A stretch of 64,000 nucleotides of DNA from Riptortus pedestris (GCA_019009955.1 CM032230.1:15110001-15174000); one strand, 5' to 3'. Counted from the first letter of the stretch, positions 1 to 10,352 are shown. The notes: generated by a model not told the origin, from the sequence alone. Program-made: numbers and translations.

Positions 1-906
1 ATACGTTGCTTATTGTGTTATTTGAAGTAGCTTTTGTTATATATACTTTTTTCGTATACTGAAGTATAAACGAGATATACGCTAAAATCTATAGCGGAAG
101 TCAACAATTTTATTGGGCGCAAAAAACAACCGAATTAAACAAAACTCTGTATGTGAATTAGCATCCTCTTCTCCATCAAAATAAGCTATGTTAACATTTA
201 TGTGGATGACACAGGGGGAGGGGGGGGCGTTATCAGAGAAGCCTGTTATCTCATGCACATTACAGAAGGTTTTTATTTGCTATTTAGAATTACTTTTGAT
301 GTATTTATTTTGTCGTTTAACAAAGTATAAACGAGGTATTCGCTAAAACTATAGCGGGGGTAACCAATTGTATTAGTACTAATTAATGTTTATTTGTTAT
401 GGGCGTAATAATGTTGTTTTTCGACTTATATAGTAGTTCTATGTATAATTCGTATTAGTGAGGTTATAAATCTCAAGCGGAAGGGAATGTCGCACGGAGG
501 CCCGCCCACACAGTTAATTGTATTAACTTATTTCCTGTTAAAAGCTGGACCTATTGGAATTTCTTTCTACTTATAACCGACTATTTCTAAACTATGTGTG
601 CTCGGAGTGGGTTTGGCAGAAAATATGTGCATTATAGATACTATTTCATTATAATAAATGCTATCCATGATCATGATTTGAATTATTCACGGTGTGCCAA
701 ACAGTAGAGAGGAATTGATTGGGAACTCATTTTCATTTACTCTTTTTAATTAAGTTTTCTATTCTATAAGTCCCCACAGTTCCCCTTATGGAAAAATAAT
801 ACGCCCAGACAGGGAGTATAATTGTACACATTGAAGCCTTGCTATAAAAATACCCTTAATATTCAGCCTCTAATGATTTCCCGAGAGAAGCCGGGTACCT
901 TAGCTA

Positions 907-907
<1 letters not shown>
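1..907 (+). mobile_element. Non-autonomous Helitron copy A (left end outside window)
   Basis: The right end reads as a Helitron 3' terminus: a GC-rich imperfect palindrome at about 881-896 (CCCGAGAGAAGCCGGG), then GCTAG at 903-907 and a host T. The body shares modules with copies B and C, such as the 'tatagcgg(g/a)agtcaacaattttatt' type segment near 91-115. No coding sequence is visible. The 5' end lies before position 1. Confidence 0.6.

Positions 908-957
<50 letters not shown>
908..957. repeat. (TA)n microsatellite between Helitron copies
   Basis: An almost pure TA dinucleotide run joins the 3' end of copy A to the 5' TC of copy B. It probably represents the TA-rich target of successive insertions. 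Confidence 0.9.
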
Positions 958-960
<3 letters not shown>

Positions 961-2086
961 ATATATATATAAAATTGTAACCTCTGTCTGTACATTGATT
1001 TTTTTCGCGAAATTTCACGATAACTTTTCGTTTCACATGTCATAGACACCATAACTGCATTTTGTTTCTTTGGTGTCTGTTTGTTTGTTTGTTTGTTTAT
1101 TTGTTTGTTTGTTTATTTGTTTGTTTGTTTGTTTGTTACCTTTTCACGCATAAACGGCTGAACCGAATTTTATGAAACTTGGTATGTATATTACTACTAA
1201 CCCAACTTAGACTTTAGGCTATATTAATTTTCTCTGAGACGAACAGGAGTGGGGGTTATAAGGGAAGCCTGAAATTAAAAATAGCGATATTTCGTTTACT
1301 ATTGGTTTTTCAGCAAATATGCACATAACAAAAGTTGTTTATTTTGTTATTTAGAGTAATTTTTGTTATATACACTTTTGTCGTATACCGAAGTTTAAAT
1401 GCGTTATACGCTAAAAATTATAGCGGGAGTCAACAATATTATTTGCCAAAAAAGACTCAACCGAACTAAATAAAACTCGGTATGTGTATTAGCAATGAGG
1501 CCTTCATTATAATAAGCCATACCAACATTTCTATGTACGGGCAGGAGTGGGGGTTATAAGGGAAGCCTGAAATTAAAAATAGCGATATTTCGTTTCCTAT
1601 TGGTTTTTCCGCAAATATAAACATAACAAAAGTTGTTTATTTTGTTATTTGGAGTACCTTTTGTTATATACACTTTTGTCGTATACCTAAGTATAAATGA
1701 GTTATACGTTAAAACTTTAGCGGGCACTAACGGCTGAACCGAACTTAACAAAACTCGGTATGTCAATTAGCTTTAATTCTTCCATGATTATAAGTTATAT
1801 TAAAATTTTTAGGTTCGAACGGGAGGGGAGTTATAAGGGAGGCCTGAAATAAAAATTCACCATATTTACATCTATAAGAAACGGTAAATATAAAAATATC
1901 TAAGACTGAGAAGAATTATCGAACAAAGAATTCTATTATTAGGAAATCACCGGCAAAGATTGGTATCAATCCTAAGCACTGGGACGGGTAAATGTCAAAA
2001 TATTGTGCAATGTAAAGCCTGCTAAAAAATACTATCACCATTCAGCCTCAAATGAATTCCCGGGCGAAGCCGGGTATCTGAGCTAG
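958..2086 (+). mobile_element. Non-autonomous Helitron copy B
   Basis: The copy starts A|TCTATATATATAAAATTG at 958. It ends with a palindrome (CCCGGGC, GAA, GCCGGG at about 2059-2074), then TATCTGAGCTAG ending at 2086, followed by T. This is the A|TC...hairpin...CTAG|T organisation of Helitrons. Inside are a (TTTG)n tract near 1077-1136 and two copies of a roughly 300-bp module (1251 and 1550) containing 'gcgatatttcgttt'. No ORF of significance is present. Confidence 0.75.

Positions 2087-2111
<25 letters not shown>
2087..2111. repeat. (TA)n microsatellite
   Basis: A short TA run separates Helitron copies B and C. Confidence 0.85.
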
Positions 2112-2117
<6 letters not shown>

Positions 2118-3468
2118 GTAACCTCTGTCTGTACATTGATTTTTTTCGCGAAATTTCACGATAACTTTTCGTTTCACATGTCATAGACACCATAACTACA
2201 TTTTGTTTCTTTCGTGTCTGTTTGTTTGTTTGTTTATTTGTTTGTTTGTTTGTTACCTTTTCACGCATAAACGGCTGAACCGAATTTTATGAAACTTGGT
2301 ATGTATATTACTACTAGCCCAACTTAGACTTTAGGCTATATTAATATTCTGTAAGACGAACAGGAGTGGGGGTTATAAGGGAGGCCTGAAATTAAAAATA
2401 GCGATATTTCGTTTCCTATTGATTTTTCAGCAAATATGCACATGACAAAAGTTATTTATTTTGTAATTTAGAGTAACTTTTGTTATATATACTTTTGCCG
2501 TAAACGGAAGTATAAATGAGTTATACGCTAAAAACTATAGCGGGAGTCCACAATTTTATTTGGCACAAAAGACTCAACCGAACTAAACCAAACTCGCTAT
2601 GTGAATTAATACTAACGCCTTCATTATAGCAAGCCATACCAACATTTCTAGGGACGGGCAGGAGTGGGGGTTGTAAGGGAGGCCTGGACTAAAAAATGGC
2701 GATATTTCGTTTCCTATTGCCTTTTCATCAAATATGCACATAACAAAAGTTGATTATTTCGTTATTTAGAGTAACTTTTGTTATATTCACTTTTGTCGTA
2801 TAGAGAAGTATAAACGTAATAAACACTAAAATCTAAAACGGGAGCCAACAATTTTGTTGGGCACTAACGATTGAACCGAACTTAGCAAAACTCGGTATGT
2901 CAATTAGCATTAAATCTTCCATGATTATAAGCTATATTTAAAATTTTAGGTCCAAACGGGAGTGGGGATTATAAAAGAGGCTGAAAAGCGAGAAGTCTAA
3001 TGCGGGAGCGGAAGATGACGGCAGCCTTACCAGTTAATTGAGTTGACTTATTTCCCGTCTGGCATTGCTGGAAGTGATTTCCAGTGAGATTCACTATTAC
3101 AAATATAATCTTACATATAAAACTTTGCCTGAACTATTTGAGCTCGGGTAGGCCTTTGAAAGAAAATATGTTCATTATGGATGATATTTAATTGTAATAA
3201 ATGCTACCCATGATTATGGTTTGAATTATTTAAAAACGGTGAGTCATAAAGTGTAGAAGGATTAATTAGGAACACATTTTCATTTATCCTTCAAAACTAA
3301 AATTTCTGTTCTATTAATCCCCAAAAGTTACCCTTCAGGGTTGGCTATTTCGGAAAATCATTACGTCGTGGAGGGCAGTGTAATTGTACACATTGAAGTC
3401 TTACTATCAAAATACCATCATTAGTCAGTCAACAATAATTTCCCGGGCATCGCCGGGTATCTGAGCTA

Positions 3469-3469
<1 letters not shown>
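2112..3469 (+). mobile_element. Non-autonomous Helitron copy C
   Basis: The 5' part is nearly identical to copy B ('aaaattgtaacctctgtc'). The 3' end is a clean palindrome at 3442-3458 (CCCGGGC...GCCGGG), then TATCTGAGCTAG ending at 3469 and a T. It has two 300-bp internal modules (near 2366 and 2666) and a distal part resembling copy A (about 3000-3060 against 478-560). It is longer than B, so the copies differ in internal content while sharing their ends. Confidence 0.7.

Positions 3470-3524
<55 letters not shown>
3470..3524. repeat. (TA)n microsatellite
   Basis: A TA run follows copy C and leads directly into the 3' block of the HINE-like family. This suggests the Helitrons entered the internal microsatellite of an older HINE-like copy. 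Confidence 0.85.
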
Positions 3525-3532
<8 letters not shown>

Positions 3533-3661
3533 GAACGGACCTCATTTTCGTCATTTCCTGGGTAGGATCGGTGGACATTTGAAGTAAACTTTCGAAAATT
3601 GCGCCATGAGTACGACCTCAGTAGCTGATTTCCCTTAAGAGAAATCTGCTAATAAAAAATC
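3525..3661 (+). mobile_element. HINE-like element, 3' block
   Basis: The block contains 'gaacggacctcattttcgtc', a 'gatcg(g/a)tggacatttgaag' segment and a terminal palindrome (GATTTCCCTTAAGAGAAATC) followed by TGCTAA. The same block recurs on both strands at 9.3, 10.9, 22.6, 26.4, 41.6, 44.4 and 50.1 kb. Confidence 0.75.
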
Positions 3662-3837
3662 AGATTATTAAAAACAGTGAAGCAATCTAATCAATAGTTT
3701 CTGGATGACTTGAATGGATTGACCCTTAGTCACTAAACAACTCTTGGCCAGCTTACATTTCAGTTTTATCCTGTTTGCATAGGTTTTTTTTTCTGGTTGT
3801 GGTATAGAGAATAGATAAACACGAGGCCATTCCAGCA

Positions 3838-3890
3838 TGGGGAAATCTGATTAGTTTAGTCAGCTCCTGCACGACAGGCGTATTGCCACG
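3838..3890 (-). mobile_element. HINE-like element, 5' terminal fragment
   Basis: Read on the minus strand it carries the decayed 5' end of the family (cgtc(a/g)(c/t)gcaggggctg..., then agcagatttccc). It is only a remnant. Confidence 0.5.
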
Positions 3891-4085
3891 GGGGGGGGGG
3901 GCTTGGAAATAAAAAATCATGACTCTAATCCTAGTTCTTCAACACGACCAATGGGAATAGTTTATCCTCTAAAGGGAAACTCATAATTCCAAACCAATAA
4001 CTAAATATTTGTGTCGATTTTCCCATAATTTATTATAGCTGTTTCAAACACTGCTTATATTAATTTATAATTTTCTTTGATTGCA

Positions 4086-4304
4086 GGAAGAAAATCAATT
4101 CAATACTGTAAACGGCAATGAAAAAAGAGAAGAAGGAGCATATCTGTTTATTTAGTTGAAATGCTTTCAAGACAGTTATAACTGAAAAATCAAAGCAGTT
4201 GTAATATAAATATTAAACCAGCAAGTGTCTGGCCAATTCTAACAGTTAATATCCGTAAAAATAGTAGTTTTTACTTTTTGAATGGACTAGTAAATCAAAC
4301 AATA
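4086..4304 (+). other. Probable 5' UTR of the GTPase gene, with 3' splice site
   Basis: A good acceptor (pyrimidine-rich run, then TTGCAG) ends at 4085. The following segment has no long ORF in the gene's frame and leads into the ATG at 4305. I infer an upstream non-coding exon somewhere to the left, which I could not locate. Confidence 0.4.
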
Positions 4305-7300
4305 ATGAGTTCTGGAAAAGTTAATACAGAAATCCAAAATATTTTTGATATTCTTCAAAAAGGAGACGAAAATATCAAGATCCATGCAAACGAGGATGTG
4401 GTGCTGGTTCTGGGGAACACCGGAGCAGGGAAGACAACTTTTACTCATTTCATTGCGGGCGACAATGACAAACTGTTCTCTGTCGAAGCGAGCGAAGGTT
4501 CTGGCGATTATATTATTGTTGACAAAGAGAATAAGATTAGCGGCAATTCGACATTAATCTCGCAGACCCTGTTCCCCGACCTCGTTGTCGACCCTCGGAC
4601 AAAAGTAGCTTTCTACGACTGCCCAGGATTCAGCGATACGAGGAGTCCCGTCCACGATATCTCAGCAACTTACTTCGTCAAGAAAGTAATCGATTCTTAT
4701 AAGAGGATCAAATTGTTGCTCGTTGTCAATTATACTTCGGTTAGGAAGGGCGTCGACAGATTGGATTTTTTGATGCTTTTGAAACACGTCACAAACATAG
4801 TCAAAAACGTGGACAAGATGAGAGACAGCATGGCAATAATAGTTTCAAAAGTGGATAACGCCTACTCAAAAAGAGGTGGCAACGTTAAGCTAGTGCCTGA
4901 TGAAGTATTAATTGAATCTATTGCTCAGTTTTTGAAGAGAGCTAAAGAAGATATCCAAACTCTTTCTCAGAATTCAAATTCGGCATCATTTTATGACAAG
5001 GCAGTAAAATTAATCGATATATTTCTGGAAAATGATGGGAAGAATTATACTAAAATAGGCTTATTCAGAAGGCCCGACGACACAGGGGCTATCAGCAAAA
5101 TACCTCTGCTCCAATCAGGAAAGAAGCATTTGGAGAATATTATTCACAATAATACCAAGTTTATACTTAGAGATAAGGATGATATTGGTTATAGTATTTC
5201 TGCCGAGTCCAAAAATTATATCCATGATTTAGGGAAAGAAATTAATTTGAATATAGAAGCAGAATTCAGTTCATTCGGGGCTAGTATTGAAAAGGAGATT
5301 TCCAAGGAGGAGGATTCTTCACAAAACATTTATGACATGTTTGGGAAATTTAAATTAGGATCAAGTTTGTTATCGAAATATGAGCAAAAATTATATCAAT
5401 CACTACCAGAAATGGCTGAGGAGATTATTACTGATATTAAGGAACTGAAAATCAATATCCCTCATGAAAATCTTTTAAAACTTAAAAACTTTGACCAATA
5501 CTTAGACTTTTTCAATGTTGTAAGTGATGAAGCTATGAAAGAACCATTAAGATGGGCGCAAGGCTTTAAAAGTACAACAAAATATTTGAACCATGGAGAG
5601 AAATGGTATAATTTTCTTATTAACTTGCACAATTCGTTGTCTAAGTACAACATACAAAAGAATTTGTTTGATTACCGAATTAACACTACGGAGGATAAAA
5701 ATGTTGTGCCTGTTGCATCATTGAACTTAAAGCCACTTATAGATAAAATGAAAAAAGATTTGTCAGAAAATGATGTTGTACGGATGTTCGACGAAGTTGC
5801 GAACTTGGAAATTGAAAGGAGTAAAGTAAGGGCCTTAAACAGAGTGCTAAATTTCGACTTGGCCAATAAAGTGGAGTTGATCTGTGAATCTTCGAATACG
5901 TTGATCGTAAGAGGGAAATATGTGATAATAAGTGATATTGAAAAGGAAAATTGCCGAAAAACATTAGAACTTATTAAAATATTTGCTACTCAGAAAGTTT
6001 TTATCGATGTTGACTTAAATAAAATTGGTCAAAAGTTGCGCATGTCAATAATTTCTCCAGTGTGGGATATTATAGGAAATAGAGCTTTTGTCCTGGACGG
6101 TAAGGATGGGTATAGGGTGGAGAAGGCGATGAGTGGATATCGAGTAGGGGAGCGAGGGATGGACGGTAGGCCTGGAGCACCGGGTGGGTCTGGGGGCAGT
6201 TTCTTCGGAATGGTTGAGCAGGTGGTTGGCGGAAGATTGACCATCTCGGCAGATGGAGGCAGAGGAGGTGATGGACAGGAAGGAGGAGATGGAGCACATG
6301 GCAGGATTGGTGACACACCACATCCACCCTCGTCAGGCGTAACCAGGACTATCTTCGACCAATGGGGTCCTCAGCACTCGTGGCAAAACAGTGGCTTCAA
6401 TTGGGACTGGAGGGGCAAGGATAACTATATGATCTTCGGTTGGTATTACTACATTGCTTATGGGAAGCCAGCGGCTGATGGTGCAGATGCAGGAGATGGT
6501 GGGGCACCTGGGAAAGGTGGGCTCGCCGGCCTGGTCATACTCGACGACTTCAACAATAGTCCTAAAGTAACTACATCCAGCAAAGATGGAATGGATGGAG
6601 ATGGCGGTGAGGGAGGTTCCGGAGGATTCTCTGCAGAAAATGGCTACAACCGCTATGTCAATTGTCGAACTGATAGATATATATTGGTAGCAGTTACATA
6701 CTGCTCAGATCAAGGCCTCGAGTATAATGGCCGTAGCCGCAGTGGTCGAGATGGTCAAAAAGGAAATAATTATTTTGGAAGACTTAGTCCAGAAAAGCCT
6801 GCTGATTTAATTGATCCTCCACTCGTTGTAAAACAATTTCGGACATTTCGAAAACAAAGCTTCAACCACACACTTGGGGAACCTTATATCAGAAGCTTTT
6901 ACAACAAAATTGACATGATTAATACCTTCAGTTCTAAAGGAAGGATTCGGACTAGAGAACGCAGGGATCTTGCGTTCAATGACAGTGATTGGGCCTTCCC
7001 AAAGATAGCAGTTAGTGGTGCAGGGAGTATTCATAAATCGTCTATTCTAGAGTTTGCACGTTCCTCAGTTGTATATGCCCTAGCTTTGTGCAAATACATC
7101 AGTCCTTCAGATTTCATCAACAGATGGCGTACTAGACCCGTAATTGAACCTAATGTAGATATTGATGAAAATGAACACTACGATGCATATAACAAGTTCA
7201 AACCCATTAAAGATTCGGACATTTCTCACTACAATAGCTTAGGAGAGGGTCATGAGTTCACTTATGGAGAAAGATATAACATTGGTTATTTGATTAATGA

Positions 7301-7565
7301 TAATCGCTCTGATAATGACCTTAACATCAATTTAGATAGAATTCCATTGAGTTCACCGAGCAACTTACTCCTCTGGGATTTACTTATCAGGAAATTTGGA
7401 TGCCACAAATTTGCAAGGGCTCAAACTTCAAATCCCTTGAAGAAAGATGATTTATGCCATGACCTTGCTTATAGATATTACTCTCCATCGACTACTGTAC
7501 ATGACGATTCATATGGAGGGCTACCCCAATTTGAGGACAGTACAGAACAAATCAATTTAGCCTGA
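4305..7565 (+). CDS. Intronless P-loop GTPase (AIG1/septin-like G domain) with glycine-rich collagen-like region
   Basis: This is a 1086-residue ORF in one exon. The reading frame opens a little earlier, but 4305 is the first ATG. The N-terminus is a TRAFAC-type G domain. G1 is GNTGAGKT at residues 37-44, G3 is DCPG at 105-108, and the G4-like motif SKVD is at 181-184, where typical GTPases have NKxD. Residues of about 230-600 are charged and probably mostly helical. Residues of about 610-785 are a glycine-rich region with many G-D-G, G-G-x and G-x-x runs broken by a tryptophan/tyrosine-rich insert. The last 300 residues match nothing I recognise. No signal peptide or membrane segment is evident, so it is probably cytosolic. 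AIG1/GIMAP-type GTPases act in immunity or at membranes, but that role is only an analogy here. The G domain is a firm call; function is unknown. Confidence 0.85.
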   Translation: MSSGKVNTEIQNIFDILQKGDENIKIHANEDVVLVLGNTGAGKTTFTHFIAGDNDKLFSVEASEGSGDYIIVDKENKISGNSTLISQTLFPDLVVDPRTKVAFYDCPGFSDTRSPVHDISATYFVKKVIDSYKRIKLLLVVNYTSVRKGVDRLDFLMLLKHVTNIVKNVDKMRDSMAIIVSKVDNAYSKRGGNVKLVPDEVLIESIAQFLKRAKEDIQTLSQNSNSASFYDKAVKLIDIFLENDGKNYTKIGLFRRPDDTGAISKIPLLQSGKKHLENIIHNNTKFILRDKDDIGYSISAESKNYIHDLGKEINLNIEAEFSSFGASIEKEISKEEDSSQNIYDMFGKFKLGSSLLSKYEQKLYQSLPEMAEEIITDIKELKINIPHENLLKLKNFDQYLDFFNVVSDEAMKEPLRWAQGFKSTTKYLNHGEKWYNFLINLHNSLSKYNIQKNLFDYRINTTEDKNVVPVASLNLKPLIDKMKKDLSENDVVRMFDEVANLEIERSKVRALNRVLNFDLANKVELICESSNTLIVRGKYVIISDIEKENCRKTLELIKIFATQKVFIDVDLNKIGQKLRMSIISPVWDIIGNRAFVLDGKDGYRVEKAMSGYRVGERGMDGRPGAPGGSGGSFFGMVEQVVGGRLTISADGGRGGDGQEGGDGAHGRIGDTPHPPSSGVTRTIFDQWGPQHSWQNSGFNWDWRGKDNYMIFGWYYYIAYGKPAADGADAGDGGAPGKGGLAGLVILDDFNNSPKVTTSSKDGMDGDGGEGGSGGFSAENGYNRYVNCRTDRYILVAVTYCSDQGLEYNGRSRSGRDGQKGNNYFGRLSPEKPADLIDPPLVVKQFRTFRKQSFNHTLGEPYIRSFYNKIDMINTFSSKGRIRTRERRDLAFNDSDWAFPKIAVSGAGSIHKSSILEFARSSVVYALALCKYISPSDFINRWRTRPVIEPNVDIDENEHYDAYNKFKPIKDSDISHYNSLGEGHEFTYGERYNIGYLINDNRSDNDLNINLDRIPLSSPSNLLLWDLLIRKFGCHKFARAQTSNPLKKDDLCHDLAYRYYSPSTTVHDDSYGGLPQFEDSTEQINLA

Positions 7566-8251
7566 CTAGATGTGTAGCCACTTTTAGTTTTCCTGTGAAT
7601 TAAATATGCCAGAACTTGTAAATTTCATCAAATATTTCAGGAATTAGATAATTGACCATTTCGTTGCTGTATACTGTAGTATTTAGTTCACTGGCTTTAC
7701 TAAGTTGCAATATGACTGCCTACTATTAGTCAATTGCATTTACAACAATCTTTTACTTAAAATTTTATTTTATGTTTCTTTTTGTAAAATTTCAGAGAGG
7801 TCAGAAGGAACACAATGAATTATTTTGTAAATTTCTTGATATTCAATAAAGGATAATTATAAAAAAAAAGAAAAAAAGTTTACTGGCTTATATTCAGTCA
7901 CTTGTATACCAGTAAGAACACATTTTGTTGTATCAGAATTCTACGAATGCATTTATATCTGAAGAGTAAAGGAAATTGGTGGCATGTTGGCAATAGATGT
8001 TTTAGAATATTGCACTATTATCATCCTTATATTTCCTATTTATTGAGCGGAACCACCTAACCTAACCCATTCCGCCTGGTTTATATTTCCTGCCTGCTGT
8101 ATCAGCCTAACCTGTGCACCACAAAAATCTAATGAGGCAAATGTTATATCCGAAATATCTGAAGACGAAACTTTTCCGTTAAGGATAGAATTGAGAAGAG
8201 AAAATAGAGTAAAAAAGAAACTAATATTTCAATTTAATTATATTATAATAA
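7566..8251. other. 3' UTR and intergenic spacer
   Basis: The 3' UTR of the GTPase gene probably ends near 7860. The rest is AT-rich with no gene recognised. Confidence 0.5.
7845..7850 (+). terminator. Polyadenylation signal AATAAA
   Basis: A canonical AATAAA lies 280 bp after the GTPase stop codon, and a run of A follows from 7861. That run could also hint at a retrocopy tail, but a splice acceptor upstream of the ORF argues for a normal transcript end. Confidence 0.6.
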
Positions 8252-8259
8252 CTTTTCAG

Positions 8260-8485
8260 GGTACTTTCCTGTTATGGGGACCCCTACTGGAAAATATCGA
8301 TACAAACCCGGAAATATTGATATTTTCCAGTAGGGGTCCCCATTATCAAAGACCCCCCCACCCCCGCCCCCCTGGATTTACCCGCCGGGTACTTTCCTGT
8401 TATGGGGCCCCCTACTGAAAAATATCGATATAAACCCGGAAATATCGATATTTTCCAGTAGGGGTCCCCATAACAGGAAAGTACC
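8260..8485. mobile_element. 226-bp foldback MITE with 8-bp target duplication
   Basis: Both ends are the same long inverted repeat starting GGTACTTTCCTGTTATGGGG (about 43 bp). Direct repeats of CTTTTCAG flank it at 8252-8259 and 8486-8493. Each arm is itself a palindrome centred on a 'cgataaaacccgg'-like loop, so the element holds two tandem hairpins split by a C-rich stretch (8352-8373). The 8-bp duplication fits hAT- or P-type transposition. There is no coding capacity. Confidence 0.85.
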
Positions 8486-8493
8486 CTTTTCAG

Positions 8494-9052
8494 AATAGAA
8501 TATGATATTAAAATATTAAATATTAAAAGAAAATATGAATATATATAAAGCAAAATACTAATTACAGTAATTAATATAACTGGCCATGCATTACCATGTG
8601 ATTTTGGAAACCTTTGGTTTCTTCATAACCTTAGTTACCTAAGGCCAATTGTAAATTAGAAATAAGCAACAACACATTTTTAGTAATTTGCTTAGAATTT
8701 CTAAATCTTATCTTAATGCTCTGCCTCAAAAAATAACAAAAAAATCTGTGTACTTATTTGATTTAGTCTAGCTATTTTTAGATTATTGGAAAAATTTAAT
8801 CCTTTGTAAATTGATTACATTATATGCTTATGTGTGTTGAAAATCTATTAAATTTTAGTAAATATATTTTAAAATATTCAAATTTTTCTTCCTCTAATTT
8901 GTACAATGGTTTAATTTCATAAGAATAACTCGCCCGTTTATTAAACACCATAACATCTAGTTAAAATAAGAAAATTGTACTCATTCATATTGCTTTATTT
9001 CAAAGCTTTGCGGTTCCTGAGGCTGAGCTCCATTTTCAGAGCTGCATTAAGA
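8494..9052. other. AT-rich spacer, nothing recognised
   Basis: I saw no coding sequence, clear repeat or RNA gene here. Confidence 0.5.
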
Positions 9053-9064
9053 GGTTCAATATTA

Positions 9065-9291
9065 TTATTATTTATTTATTAACGTCCACTTTTTACAACT
9101 TAGGCTAATCGGGACGGGTTATCTACAGGTTACCACCCTTTTCTAGCCAGGGTGGGATTTTAGGACGTTATTTAATGAATTTCGTCACTAAATAATTTCC
9201 TTTGCCCAGGCGAAAATCGAACTCGCCACTCTAGGATTACCATGTGAGATAAAGGTCAACGCTTTAACTCGCATGGCTAACCTGAGCCCCT
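9065..9291 (-). mobile_element. tRNA-derived SINE with 12-bp target duplication
   Basis: On the minus strand it starts with a tRNA-like head: an A-box-like GGTTAGCCATGCGAGTTAAA and a B-box-like GAGTTCGATTTTCGCC. A tRNA-unrelated body ('ttagtgacgaa', 'ggctagaaaagggtgg', 'gtccc gattagcc') and an (ATA)n/AAT-rich tail follow. Direct repeats GGTTCAATATTA flank it at 9053-9064 and 9292-9303. Related copies lie at 10.4, 31.9, 60.6 and 61.8 kb. Confidence 0.85.
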
Positions 9292-9317
9292 GGTTCAATA
9301 TTAGTCCCATTACTATT

Positions 9318-9476
9318 TTAGCAGATCTTCTTTAAGAAAAATCAGCTATTGGAGTTGCTCTTATGACGCGATTTCAAAACATTTCTTCAAATGTCCACCG
9401 CTCCTATCCAGGAGATGGAGAAACTGAGGTCCGTTCAAAGTTATATATATTTAATACACTCATACATATACGCACC

Positions 9477-9543
<67 letters not shown>

Positions 9544-10352
9544 CTGTTAACGTTCTAGCTGTCGCAATTTTTGTTTGATTGTTATCAAGCTTGACATTTA
9601 ATCGTTTTATGTAAAAAGAAAGATCAAGTTTGTTAATGGCTGAAATCGGACCAGTGAGAGGGGGAGGGGTTAGACGAGGAATTTCCGAAATATCTCCGTT
9701 ATTATTGGTCAGATCAAAACTTAAATAGAACCAATCTTATTGAAAATTAAATTTACTATTTATCTTGAATATTAACCGAGATATTTGCATTTTTCAGTTT
9801 TGATCCTTCAGTAAACCCCCACTCTTACTCATATTAACAACAAGCTATTATATCATGAACCACTTCATTCCAAAGTTAAATACCAAATATTGTTTTCATT
9901 GAACTTTTAATTTGTGAGATATATGTAAATACGTTCTGTTGACCCCTCCCCCTTCTTTTGTTATTGATTACTAAAATTTGAGTGATTGAGATAAAACTGA
10001 TTCTGATTCATTACAAATTACAGCAATAGCTTTAGTAAATTAAAATTATTACAGTAATTGCTTTAAATAAAATTAATATGTTATGTTCAGATATATTTCG
10101 TTAAGTCTTTCCGGTCTATCTATATTTTCAGCGCTGCGAGGTTGGCTGGCCTGTTTGTTTACAATTCAGCCGCTTCCCCGTTGTAGAGATTATCTTGTAT
10201 TGTAAATTGACTTAAAGATGTCTCATTACTGTTTGTATTTATTCACTTAACATTCACGTTAGTGTTACCTGCATGAATATTTATTGTAAAACTTCGCGTG
10301 GGAAATCTGCTTAGTTAACGCAGCCCTTGCGTGACGGGCTTTTTGACTAGGT
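9318..10352 (-). mobile_element. HINE-like element, near full length
   Basis: The minus-strand copy runs from the 5' end (cgtcacgc-agggctgcg, agcagatttccc, at about 10310-10350) to the 3' palindrome block at about 9319-9440. Between them is the conserved core (calls such as 'aaatatctcggttaatattc' and 'gcgaccgctagagcgttaac') and an internal (TA)n/(CA)n microsatellite at 9475-9539. It is about 1 kb with no ORF. Confidence 0.7.
9475..9539. repeat. (CA)n-(TA)n microsatellite inside a HINE-like copy
   Basis: A CA run is followed by a TA run, at the position where other copies of the family carry (TA)n. Confidence 0.9.

Noticed and set aside
6029..6327. Minus-strand proline/serine-rich ORFs
   Set aside because: These are shadows of the glycine-rich segment of the GTPase read in reverse.
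8053..8069. CCTAACCTAACCC resembling the insect telomere repeat
   Set aside because: Only two units in an interior position; too short to be an interstitial telomere array.
9208..9285. Possible tRNA genes at B-box-like sites (9.2, 10.6, 60.6 kb)
   Set aside because: The heads lack a foldable full tRNA and are followed by a shared body and an AT-rich tail, so they are SINEs.
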